Assembly (NCBI GenBank): GCA_043228905.1
Contig: JBHGNT010000007.1
Span: 6,200,001 to 6,264,000 of the forward strand
Origin: Azolla caroliniana
Taxonomy: Eukaryota > Polypodiophyta
Direction: 5' to 3'
DNA length: 64,000 nt
Under the pieces are notes generated by a model that saw only the letters and a program-made list of their open reading frames with translations, ran no database searches and had not been told where the DNA came from. This document shows, piece by piece, positions 31,501 through 41,732 of this stretch. The stretch's first letter is position 1, and each line of letters begins with the position of its first letter. The position numbers and the translations under genes were made by a program.

Positions 31501-34500
31501 TCACTTCGGCATGGGATGTCTCTCCAATCCGATCCTTTTCCGGCATGCTTCCAGCTTGTCGGGTGTGAGTACCTTGGTCAGCATATCCGACCCGTTCTCG
31601 TCCGTGTGGATCTTCGTCAGCATGAACTCCTTGTCTTCTATCCTTTCCCGGATCCAGTGGTATCAACGTTGGATGTGCTTCGTCCGGGAGTGATAGGCCG
31701 CATTCTTCGCAAGGTGGATGGCACTCTGACTGTCGCAGTAGAGTCGGTACTCCTCCTGCCGGATACCGAGCTCTCTAATGAAGTCCTTCATCCATATTAT
31801 TTCCTTGCCGGCTTCAACAGCCGCCATGTACTCCGCCTCCGTGGTTGACAACGCAACCGTCTTCTGCAGCCTCGACTGCCACGAAACAGCTCCCCCTGCA
31901 TACGTCATCACATACCTTGATGTGGACCGGCTGGTATCTGCATCAGCCGACATATCCGAATCGGTAAAGCCGTCGAGTTCGGGCTTACCGGAGCCGAATC
32001 GGAGGCACACGTTTGCCGTGCCCTTCAGGTATCGGAGTATCCACTTGACCGCGTTCCACTGCTCTTTGCCGGGATTGCTCATGTACCGGCTCACCACTCC
32101 GACTGCGTATCCTATGTCCGGTCTTGTACACACCATTGCGTACATCAAGCTTCCGACGGCAGAGGCATATGGTACTTTCATCATGTCCTCCTTCTCAGCC
32201 TTTGTCTTGGGGCTTTGCTTGCTGGACAACTTGCAGTTTGCCGGGAGGGTTGACCCGACCGGTCTTGCTTCCGACATGTTGAAGCGGTGAAGCACCTTTG
32301 TCACGTACTTCTCCTGTGACAGCCACAACTGCTTCTTCTTCCGGTTCCGGATGATGTGCATCCCTATTATTTGCCTCGCCGGACCCAGGTCCTTCATTGA
32401 GAAAGTTCGGTGAAGCGCTTTCTTCAGCATCCGTATCTTGGCCTGGTCCCGTCCGACGATCAACATGTCGTCCACGTACAGGAGGAGTATTAGAAAGTCT
32501 CCTCCTTCGAACTTCTTCACAAACACGCAGTGATCGGACTGCGTTTTGTGGTAACCTTCGTCGGTCATGAAAGAGTCGAACTTCCGGTACCATTGCCGGG
32601 GAGCCTGCTTCAGTCCGTAAAGGCTCTTCTTCAACCGGCATACCAGGTGCTCCTTCCCTTTCTTCTCGAATCCTTCCGGTTGCTGCATGTAGATCTCTTC
32701 TTCGAGGTCACCGTGAAGGAATGCCGTCTTCACGTCCATCTGTTCTACCTCGAGGTCCACGCTTGCCGCTATGCTCAGCACCGTCCGGATGGAGGTCATC
32801 TTCACTACCGGGGCAAATATCTCGTCGAAGTCGACGCCCTTCTTCTGCTAGAACCCCTTCACTACGATCCTGGCTTTGTATCTCGGGGGGTTTCCGACAT
32901 CTCCCGGTTTCAGCTTGAACACCCACTTGTTTCGAAGTGCCCGCTTTCCTTTCGGCAACTCCACAAGTTCATATGTGTGGTTCTCATGCAGGGAATCCAT
33001 CTCCTCCTGCATGGCACTTAACCACCTGCGGCTATGGGTGTCAAGTTTTGCTTCTTCAAAGCTCTCCGGCTCCCCCTCGTCGGTTAGCAGCACGTGCTCT
33101 GGTTCCGGAAATCTCCGGGGGGGCCTTCTCTCTCTTAGAGGATATCTCCGTTCCGGAGCTTCGGTAACCGGCTCCTCCGTTTCCTCTTCATCCGAATCCA
33201 TTTCGGGATCGGGGCCGGTTCCGGTATCAGTTTCGTCTTCCTCGGCCGGTTCTGTTTCTTCACCGTCTTCGGCCGGATCCTCGAGTGCTAACCGGTCCCT
33301 TGCCGGTCGGGACTGCTCTTCGTAGAGTTGATCCTCACCGGTCGACTTGGAGCTCTTCATCTTCTTCTCCGACTCCCAGTTGGCGAGTGTCTTGTCCTCC
33401 ATGAAGATGATATCTCGACTCCTGAATATCTTCTTGTCGACCGGGTCCCATACTCGGTAGCCGAACTCGTCGTCGCCGTAACCGAGGAATATGCATGGCC
33501 GGGTCTTTGGATCTAACTTTCCTCTCCGGTCCTTTGCCACATGCACGTATGCGAGACATCCGAACACCTTCAGATGCCGGTAGGACACTTCCTTACCGGT
33601 CCACACTTTCTGCGGCGTGTCTCCGTCCAAAGGTACTGAGGGTGATCTATTTATCACATACGTCGCCGTCGACATTGCCTCAGCCCAAAATCCCTTGGGT
33701 AATTTCGCATGTGCTAGCATACTCCGGACCCTCTCCATTATGGTCCGGTTCATCCTCTCGGCCAGCCCGTTCAGTTCCGGCGTCTTCGGCACAGTAAACT
33801 CGAGCCGGATTCCCTTCGAGCGACAGTACTCTGCGAACTGCCCCCGGTATTCCCCTCCGTTATCCGCTCGTATCGCTTTCAGCTTCTTGCCAGATTCTCT
33901 TTCCACTCTCGCGTGGAGTTCTTTGAAGACGGACAATACTTGGTCCTTTGTCTTCAACGGTGCCGTCCACAGCTTCCGGCTATGGTCATCTATGAATGTT
34001 ACGAAGTACTGAGCTCCGCCATGTGACTTCGCTTCTACTTGACACACATCAGTGTGTACCAACTCCAATGGTGCGCTACGTCTCGTCGGTGGCCTTGAGT
34101 GGAAGGAGGTCCGGTTTTGCTTACCGGCCAGACAGTCGGTACACTTCCCCAGGTGTACGTGCTTTACCGGTATCAAGTTGTCATCGGCAAGCCTCTTCAT
34201 CCCCTTCTCACTCATGTGGCACAGTCTCTTGTGCCACAGCTCACCGGCAGTGTCGGCTGCCACGTTCAGCTCCTCCGGACATAGCCGGGAATTCATCAGG
34301 TACAGTGTATTGACCTTCCGGGCCCAAGCCACTATCAGGCTCCCTTTGCTGAACTTCATGACACCGTTCCGGATGCTACCCGTGTAGCCTTCATCATCTA
34401 GCCTCCCGGCCGAGATCAGGTTCAATCGGACCTCCGGAACGTGTCGAACATCCTTCAGCAGCATCTTGCATCCGGTTGATGTCATCAGCCACACGTCTCC

Positions 34501-35574
34501 TATGCCGGCAATCCGGCATGTGCCTTCATTTCCCATCCGGACACAGCCGTGCTCACCGGCTGTGTAGGATGAGAAGTATTTCTTCTCCGGGGTCAGGTGG
34601 AACGACGCTCCGGAATCGACCACCCAGGTCATCTCTACACCGGCAAGGTTCAGCTCCCTCTCTTCGGTAATGAGCATTATCTCTTCTTCACTTGCCGCGA
34701 GTGCCGTCGTTCCTTTCCGGTCCTGCCCTCGCCGATCCAGACCTCTCCGGTCCGTGGCTCCCCGGTATGCACCGTTTCTCTCTGGTGACTTCTTCGAATC
34801 GGTGTCGTCGGCTCCGTTGTCTTTTCGGTAATGCCGATAGTTCTTCCGGAAGTGCCCCGGCTTCCCACAGTGGAAGCATGTGGGCCTTCCTCTTGACTGC
34901 GACCGGGTCCCCGACTTCTCCCGTCTTTGCGGACTCCGGTTCCATTGTTTTCCCCGATCCGATTCGGTAAGCAGCATCTTCGGATCGGAAACCGGTTCTT
35001 TATCTCTCCGACGCGCTTCTTCGTTCAAAATGCTTGTCTTTACCGTTTGTAGAGACAAGTTATCTTCGGTGCAGGACGTGCTGAGAGTCACCACCAAGTT
35101 CTCCCAGCTTTCCGGCAATGTACACATCAGAATGATGGCTTGCATTGCATCCTCCAACGGGAACTTGATCGCCGCAAGCTGGTTCACGAATCCCATGAAC
35201 GTGCTCACGTGTTCCACCATATTCTCGCCGTCCCGGTACTTGAGGTTCACTATCTTCCTCATCAGGGAGGTCCGGTTCAACGCATTCTTCCTCTCGTAGA
35301 GGCCCGACAGCTTCTTCCACATCTCATATGCGTTGGTGTCGTTCGCCACATGTTGTAGAACGCTTACATCGACATATTGCCGGATCGTCGCTACGGCTTT
35401 CCGGTTCAGGAGCTTCCACTCCGACTCTATTACCCCCTTGGGTATCTCGGCATTGTCGATCGGTTCATACAGGTCTCGGACGATGAGAAGGTCTTCCATC
35501 TTTATCTTCCAATCGGCGTAGTTCTGTGAGTTCAACACCATCATGCCCGGAGGCCCACTACCGCCGCCTTCCAT
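31501..35574 (-). pseudogene. gag-pol: Copia-3 Gag-Pol with two nonsense codons
   Basis: ATG at 35574 (MEGGGSGPP). Gag, knuckle, protease VVDSGASFHLT, integrase (HTDVC; RADNGGEY; NGLAER), RT (YVDDMLIVGRDQ) and RNase H (TDSDMSAD) are all in the same frame to the TGA at 31501-31503. It is broken by TAG just above 32848 (CAG in copia-2, in the RT motif KGFQQKKG) and by TGA at 31663-31665 (Arg in the RNase H motif HIQRRYHW). The last knuckle ligand is Tyr (GHFRKNY) where copia-2 keeps Cys. The lesions are single substitutions, consistent with a recently inserted copy beginning to decay or with a copy mobilised in trans. Confidence 0.92.
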
Positions 35575-35605
35575 TTTCTGTGTTACCGTCGCTCTGATAC
35601 CAATT

Positions 35606-36298
35606 TGTTGCAAAACAGCGCTCGATCACAAACCAAGGAATAGGATCAACTCACAGAAAACGGGAAATACAAAGTGCACGAGGACAATAGAGAGAGGAGT
35701 ACACAGGATGTTTTACGTGGAAAACCCTAAATGGGAAAAACCACGGGAGTCCTCAAACTCCAACTATCACTATAAACAGAGGTGTACAATGGTGAAGCTA
35801 CAAGGCAACGACCTTGAGCTCACTGTCTTCGCCACAGGCGGCGGTGATACACAGAGATGTCGACCTCTTCGTTTCTCTCCCTCTCTCTCCGCTGCTCTCA
35901 CTTTGCTCTCTAGACTGAAAACATAAAAATGAGCAACAACATTTAAACTGTTTGCCCTAAGTCATATTTATACACATATGACTTTCGGGCTATTTACAAA
36001 TATAGCCTCAAGGGCTCTTGGCAAACATATTCACAAATATGTCCCCGCATCCGGATCTCTCTCCGGGTACATTTGTCATCCGGCTCCGTAACCGGGGTCT
36101 TCAGCATCCGGCTCCGTAGCCGGAGTCTTCAGCATCCGGCTCCGTAGTCGGGGTCTTCAGCATCCGGCTCCGTAACCGGAGTCTTCATCATCCGGCTCCG
36201 TAGCCGGGGTCTTCATCATCCGGCTCCGTAGCCGGGGTATTCATCATCCGATTCCCGGACATCCGACCATCCCATCCGGAGGGACCGTAATCCCAACA
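35606..36298 (-). repeat. Copia-3 5' LTR (693 bp)
   Basis: The same array of 28-bp hairpin units (36075-36245). Differences from the 3' LTR include AACCAAGG for AACCGAGG, ATAGGATC for ATAGGGTC and CCGCTG for CCGTTG. TAATC follows. Confidence 0.95.
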
Positions 36299-36303
36299 TA
36301 ATC

Positions 36304-36427
36304 TTACATTGATCGTCATCTCTTCGATAATTCTGCAAACATCCTCCCTAGTCCAAGACCCCGGTGGTTGCTCGAGTAGCACATGCACACGCGAATCTTC
36401 ACGACATCATTTGGTGAACCCGATGTG
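36304..36427 (+). repeat. Gypsy-D1 LTR 3' end and primer-site motif
   Basis: This is the end of the LTR interrupted by copia-3. It holds CCTAGTCCAAGACCCCGGTGG, a block also seen at the ends of other gypsy LTRs here, and finishes TTCACGACA at 36406. The primer-site motif TGGTGAACCCGATGTG is at 36412-36427. Confidence 0.8.
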
Positions 36428-36450
36428 AAGAGCAGTAGGGGAGGACGAAG

Positions 36451-36984
36451 ATGGATGGCGAATATCTCATGGAGGCAATGTCAAAAAGGATGATGGAGTT
36501 TTTGAGAGAAGGGAAAAGAATAAATGAAGCCCAACAAGCCGTCGACAAGGTAGTCGAGTGAGTGAGCTATTTCAACGGCGCCAAAGTCCAAAGTTTCCTA
36601 AAAGTCTACAATGCGGAGATGGATTCAAGAGGTGTGGACAAAGCTATGAGGCTAGATTACTTTTGTCGGGTGGTGTCTCAACCGATCTTCAAAGATGTAA
36701 AAGAGGTTCTAGAAGCTCCTGATTCGTGGGTGACTTTCGAGAAGGCTCTATTGGAGGAATATGGCTATGAGAGACTGAAGGGACGAGATCGACGCAACTT
36801 CGACCAATGGGTGACATCAGCGAAGACCCACCAAGGTGCATAACAAGCATTCGTAGACTTCGAGCATCATTTTTCTCAACTCTCGGAGCGGGAACAAAGA
36901 TTAGTGGGGGTCGATAAGGTCCTTATGTTCGTGAAGTCAATCGATCGAATGGAAAGGATGTCCATCGGCCTCAAACTCGGCACG
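36451..36984 (+). pseudogene. gag: Gypsy-D1 Gag remnant
   Basis: ATG at 36451 (MDGEYLMEAMSKRM) after the primer site. The frame contains YFNGAKVQSFLKVYNAEM, FEKALLEEYGYERLKGRDRRNFDQW and KVLMFVKSIDRMERM, which align with the Gags of D2, C1 and C3. In-frame stops: TGA after VDKVVE (about 36559) and TAA at 36841-36843. The frame stays constant until about 36984, where the sequence switches to a minus-strand element, so knuckle, protease and pol are missing. Confidence 0.8.
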
Positions 36985-37263
36985 CGGCCACGGTCGTCTT
37001 GTTCGGTAACGCTCAGCCCTCCACCTGGTTCATCAGGTCCACCCATGGTAGCACCAGGTATCGGCTGTCCATCTGTCGATCCCGGCACCTCACTGCTCCC
37101 TCCTCCATCTCGTACTTGCCTCTCAAAGGCTTGACCGGACCGCTATCACCGGTCACTCGTTGTCGCTCTTCTGGTTGCATTCTTGTTCTTTGGCCCTCCG
37201 TCAATCGTAATGCATGCTCTGTATCGCGCCGTAGTGCATGCATTGTGTTACACACTTCTCCCG
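36985..37263 (-). pseudogene. Gypsy-D2 internal 3' remnant with integrase fragment
   Basis: On the minus strand this continues the D2 frame across the solo LTR insertion (TMAGEVCNTMHALRRD) and reaches RYLVLPWVDLMNQVEG, which matches the integrase stretch RYLVLAREDLTNQVEGRAL of Gypsy-A. A TGA follows. Protease, RT and RNase H are absent between the Gag-type region and this fragment, so D2 had lost most of pol. The left edge at about 36985 is a junction with D1. Confidence 0.6.
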
Positions 37264-37267
37264 CCAT

Positions 37268-37817
37268 TGTCGTGAAGATTTTCGTCCATAGGCGGAAACC
37301 GGGGTGGGAAGGGCAAGTCGGTGGTGTGCTACATGTGCACATGTAAACTAGGATATGGTGTATAGAAAGAGAGGGGAAATTTTATCCCACATTGTAAGGT
37401 CCCTCCCTCCTTGGGCTATAAAAGGAAGGGAGGGGTCACTTATGAAGGGTTACCTATTTTGAGGGAGAGAGGCATACCACTTAGGTCGAGGGTTTCCTAT
37501 TCGGTTTTAGGGTTTCGGTTAGGGTTTTCTTCTTGGGTTTTCCTTTAGGGTTTTCTTATAGTCGTTTGGTGCGGCTGTGGCGGCCACCATTGTAAAGCGT
37601 TTATGTTTTCTTAATAGAACTTCTTGTTGAGTATCTTGACTCCATCTTCTTCACCTTCATCTTCTTCTTCTTCTATCATAATGTCATATTCGTTCTCTTC
37701 TCCTCTTGAGCTATGAGCTAACCTTCCATTCGTTGTCTTAACCTTTCTCCTCTACTCCCTAGTCCAAGACCCCCGTGGTCCCGCCCCTTCTACACGCACG
37801 CGCGTAACAATGCGACA
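37268..37817 (+). repeat. Gypsy-D solo LTR (550 bp) with perfect 4-bp duplication
   Basis: TGTCGTGAAGATTTTCG to AACAATGCGACA, flanked on both sides by CCAT (37264-37267 and 37818-37821). No internal sequence is attached. TATAAAAG at 37417-37424 lies inside CCCTCCCTCC/GGAAGGGAGG inverted repeats. 37508-37560 has several TAGGGTTT teloboxes. This is the cleanest evidence that this gypsy group makes 4-bp, not 5-bp, duplications. Confidence 0.92.
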
Positions 37818-37821
37818 CCAT

Positions 37822-39705
37822 AGTCCCGACCTCTGCGTCGGCCTCTTCTCCCTTCGGTGCCGTAGCCCCTTCCAATTCCGGCTTATCGTCTTGGCCCCAC
37901 TCATCCATCATTCCGTATCGGATACCCGTTCCGGTAACTTCCTCCACTCCGGCTTCCGACTCCTCGCCGCCACCCGTCGTCTCTCCGGTCTTACGTCGAT
38001 CCGCAATCCCCGAAGTCTCTAGAATAGGTGTGGAGGGTTCCTCTTGTTTCCGGTCTTCCATCGGACTGTAGTCGTTGCGTCTGCTTGGCCTCCTTCTCAC
38101 GCTCACCGGCTCCCACCACGTGTCGTGGCTCATGTACCTCAACCTCCAATCATGCCGGCATAGCCCTTGCCCGGATCAGTCTCGGCCGATTGGGTTCTAG
38201 TTCAGTCGGCTCTCTTCCATGATTGTAGTCGGCCGATATGGGTTCAACCAAACAATGCCGGCCTTGCCGGCTCTTCTTTGGTTCGGGCCCGGTTGATCGG
38301 ACCACGCTCCAATCTTCTTCTGTGTCATCTTCCGGTCGTGTTGGATTACCGACCGGTTCGTCTTCTGGTTGGGACGGTTCTCGACTTTGCCGCTCTCGGC
38401 CTCCCTTTCAGTCCTTCCGCACGTGCCCGCTTTGGGCCTCGCATCCTCACGGCCACCACCCATCCCTCTGGTCTTATGTTGGTAGGCAACCGCCGAAGTG
38501 TCTGGCCCCGGTATCGAGGGATCTTCCTCGTTCTTGTTTCGGTCACCCGCCTTGCCGCCACCACCATCTATCACTCTAGGTCTCACACTGGCTCTTGGGT
38601 CGGATGCCGGAGTCTCTAGAACCGGCGTGGGTAAGGTCCCGGCACCGCCGCTCGTCATGTCCGTAGCCACCTCCGTTCGGACTTCGTTGTCCACGGCTAC
38701 CCCGTCCCTGATTACGCAAGCCTCCTCCTCTTCCTCATTCTCCTTGTCGTCATCTTGGTTGCCCGCCTTGCCACCATCACCGTTCATCACTCTAGGTCTC
38801 ACACCGGCTCTCGGGCCGGACGCCAGAGTCTCTAGAATCGGTGTGGGTAAGGTCCCGGCACCACCACTCTTCTCCTCCCCGCTTGATGTTTCGGGCCACC
38901 ATGTCCTGAATCTTTCACCCACTCTCGAAGTGGCGCTCACCGGCCTCATCCATGGCCGTCCCTCTCCCATGTCGTCGTCGTTGCACGCTTAGCCGGCCTC
39001 CCATACCAACGCCTCTAGGTCATACTCCTCCATTTGATCGCATGTTGAGCTCTCTTCCAGTGGTAGTGCGTAGTCGCTCACCGCTCTCCTTTCTCCACCA
39101 CTCGTGGGCCGTGATGTAGCCAACCACCTCACATCATGTTGCCGGCACACCCACTCTATTTTGGACCACTCCTCAGTGAGACCGTGTGCCCCGTAATCAT
39201 CTTGAAGCTCGAATAGGAGGTCCATTCTTTCCTCTTGATGGACCGTCTTCAAAAATAGGAGGACTTTGTCCGCCCCCACCGATCTTCGATCCTACTCTTG
39301 GAATGCCTCCATCGCGCTTCGATAGGGCTTCACCAACGCCACCCATCGATCGAACTCGTGTTGAGCTGGCTCCTCCGGTTTCGCGTACCCGTACGCCTCT
39401 AATAGAGCTCCCTCAAAGGACTTCCATGACTCGTGAGCTTCTTGAAGCTCCTTGACCTCTTTGTGCACCGATACGGCCGCCACTCAACGAAAATATTCTA
39501 GCCGCATCGCTTCGTCCACACCCCTCTCCGTCATTTCGGCATTGTAAGCTCCCAAAAATTTTGGGGTATCATTCCCGTTGAATCGACCAACTCGACCAAC
39601 CACCCTTTCAACGACTTGTTGAGCCACATCTCGCTTCGCCTTCTTCCGTTCAGCATCCATCATGATCTTTGCCATTATCTCCGCGAAGTCGAAGTCTTCT
39701 TCCAT
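37822..39705 (-). pseudogene. gag: Gypsy-D2 Gag and repetitive acidic region, several stops
   Basis: ATG at 39705 (MEEDFDFAEIMAK). Gag motifs FNGNDTPKFLGAYNAEM, FEGALLEAYGY and ADKVLLFLKT match C1 and C3. In-frame stops: TGA at 39484, TAG near 39289 beside a small deletion, and TAA near 38986. Downstream, instead of a zinc knuckle and protease, there is a long acidic Gly/Pro/Thr-rich region with repeated units reading GGAGTLPTPILET or TPVLET followed by ASGPRA-type residues (38575-38650, 38810-38880), with related copies near 38500 and 38010. The role of this region is unknown. C1 carries a similar series. Confidence 0.7.
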
Positions 39706-39729
39706 CTCCGTCCTCCCTTGCTGCCTCTT

Positions 39730-40330
39730 CACATCGGGTTCACCAAATTATGTCGCGATATTCCGCGAGTATGTGTAGGATCCGAGGCGGGACCACGGGG
39801 GTCTTGGACTAAGGAGTAGAGGAGGAGGAATAAGACACAAAATGGAAGCTTAGCTCAAGAGGAGAAGGGGAAGAATAGCACATTAAAATAGAATAGAATA
39901 GATGGAGGCAAGATACACCCACAAGACAAGAAACATCAACATGCTATATTAAGAGTTCACAAAAGATTACAACCAAGGCCGCATAGGCTGCACCCAAAAC
40001 GACTACAAGAAAACCCTAACCCGATAAGTAAGAAAAGAAGCATAGAAACCCTAAAAGAAACCCAAGAGGAAACCCTAGAAGAAACCCTAAAACCAAATAG
40101 AACCCCTCGACCTAAGTGGTATACCTCTCTCCCTCAAACTAGGCAACCCTTTCACAAGTGACCCCTCCCTTCCTTTTATAGCCCAAGGAGGGAGGAACAT
40201 TACAATGTGGGATAAATACCCCCCCCTTATTCTATACACTGTTTCCTACTATACATGTGCACATATGGCACACCACTCACTTGCCCTATTCCACCCCGGT
40301 TTCACACTATAGCCAGAAATCTTCACGACA
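39730..40330 (-). repeat. Gypsy-D2 5' LTR (39751-40330) with primer-site motif
   Basis: On the minus strand the LTR starts TGTCGTGAAGATTTC at 40330 and ends ATCGCGACA at 39751; the primer-site motif TGGTGAACCCGATGTG follows at 39745-39730. The family is that of the solo LTR at 37268, including the TATA (CTTTTATA, 40173-40180) inside CCCTCCCTTCC/GGAGGGAGG and the AAACCCTA teloboxes at 40005-40095. The outer flank is ACGT (40331-40334). Confidence 0.88.
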
Positions 40331-40347
40331 ACGTGCTTCAACCACGT
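40331..40347 (-). other. Gypsy-B2 internal sliver between two insertions
   Basis: Seventeen bases, ACGTGCTTCAACCACGT, lie between D2 and C1. They continue the Gypsy-B2 Gag at 44239-44486. Both neighbouring elements inserted at an ACGT, one at each end of this sliver. Confidence 0.65.
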
Positions 40348-41197
40348 TGTCGTGCCTTTCGGCTCCGGATCGTTGCGTGAGTCAGGTGGGAACCACCAGG
40401 GTTTTGGACTAGGAGGAAGAAGAATTTGAGGCTAATCTAGTTATGAATATGAATAGATTATAAGGAAGAGATATAGAAACTTGTGAATCCCACAAGTATA
40501 ATTGTTTTAGTTTATCTTAATCGTAGTAATAAATTGAAATAGTTTAGAATAGATTAGAGTAGATTGAGAAAAGAGATCAAACCTTGTGAATACCACAAAT
40601 ATTACGTTAATCAATATTTATGTAAGAATATGAATTTAGATTGAAAGAGATAGATTATATAAAACTTCGTGAATCCCACGATTCTATTTTATTATTGGTG
40701 TTTTAGGAAATATATCCAATTTCCCAAATATTTCACACACCTATTACATTGTGCTCCCCATCCTTATGTAGTGATGAGGGAGTCTTAAGAATCCAAGCTT
40801 TTTTTTTTCTAGCTATAGACTCCATGCTTTTCCTATAGATAGACTATATGCTTTATCTAAAGTGATCATGCTTTTTCTAACTTGTGCGTTTTTTATCAAC
40901 TATAGTGTTCATGCACGCTAGATGTGCATGCGTAGCTTTTTCTTTTAGCATGTGTTTTTCTTTTAACTAAAGTTTATCCTAGGTGAAGTAACTTTTCTAT
41001 GTGAAACATGTACTTTTTAACACTAATGAAATGCTAGTGCAATGGTAAGACATTACATTATTAACATGGAGGTGCAAAGTTCAAATCTTGCCCTATGCAT
41101 GTTATATATATATATTAATGTTTTCTACTATTTATTCATATTTATTAAATCGGTACTTTATAAGTTTTTCACGTAGTGTATGAAATACACTATGACA
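40348..41197 (-). repeat. Gypsy-C1 3' LTR (850 bp)
   Basis: TGTCGTGCCTTTCGG to CACTATGACA on the plus strand. It is almost the same as the partner at 43388-44234. It contains an antisense tRNA-like module at about 41030-41095. ACGT precedes it at 40344-40347. Confidence 0.93.
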
Positions 41198-41732
41198 CTC
41201 GCCCCCTCCGAATCCGCACATCCTCCGGTATGTGCGGAAGTTGTCGGTGATTGTTAGTCTCATTCGTCCATTCTCCGCATGGTTGGTTTCGTCGCTGGTC
41301 ATTTTTGGTTGCCAGCCCCGTTCGGTCTCCGGATTTTGGTTGCTGGCTCCGCCCGGTTTCTGGTTCAGTTCAGGTTGCTAGCTCTATCTAGTCTCCGATT
41401 ACCGGCCCTCGTAATTCTTCGTTACTTGTTGTACCCTCCGTTTCTCTCTCTATGTCAGCTTTGTCTCTCCAATTTGGGCACATCCATTCTTTCCACCCGA
41501 ACCATTGTCGCCATCCGATCCACCATATTCATTGTTCTCTCTCGTCATAGAATCTCGCATTAGTGTTTACGTTCTTCCTGTTAGAGCCTTTCTTCTTTGT
41601 TGAGATCTCATCGTTAATAATACCCTTCAAAATCGCTTGGCCCTTGTCATCCGTGGTAGTGTCTTTTCCTGGCCTCTTCATCAACCTTGACTTTTTTCCG
41701 GATCGATCTCGTCTGATCGGCTTTCGGTTGAG
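41198..41732 (-). other. Gypsy-C1 noncoding 3' internal region
   Basis: This lies between the Gag stop and the 3' LTR. I see no pol similarity on either strand. The part near 41300-41420 repeats GGTTGCTGGCTCC/GGTTGCCAGCCCC-type words. The end by the LTR holds the polypurine tract. Confidence 0.6.

Larger units (their letters stand above)
30798..36298 (-). mobile_element. Copia-3 retrotransposon (5501 bp), two stops
   Basis: Equal 693-bp LTRs at 30798-31490 and 35606-36298, target duplication TAATC (30793-30797, 36299-36303), initiator-Met primer site at 35591-35602 and a GGGGGAG polypurine tract. It inserted into the U5 region of the Gypsy-D1 LTR. The internal region is complete but has two nonsense codons. 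Closely related to copia-2 throughout, including Gag. Confidence 0.95.

Noticed and set aside
41030-41100. A functional tRNA gene
   Set aside because: Box A- and B-like stretches are present, but the acceptor stem and a clear anticodon stem are not; kept only as a tRNA-like module.
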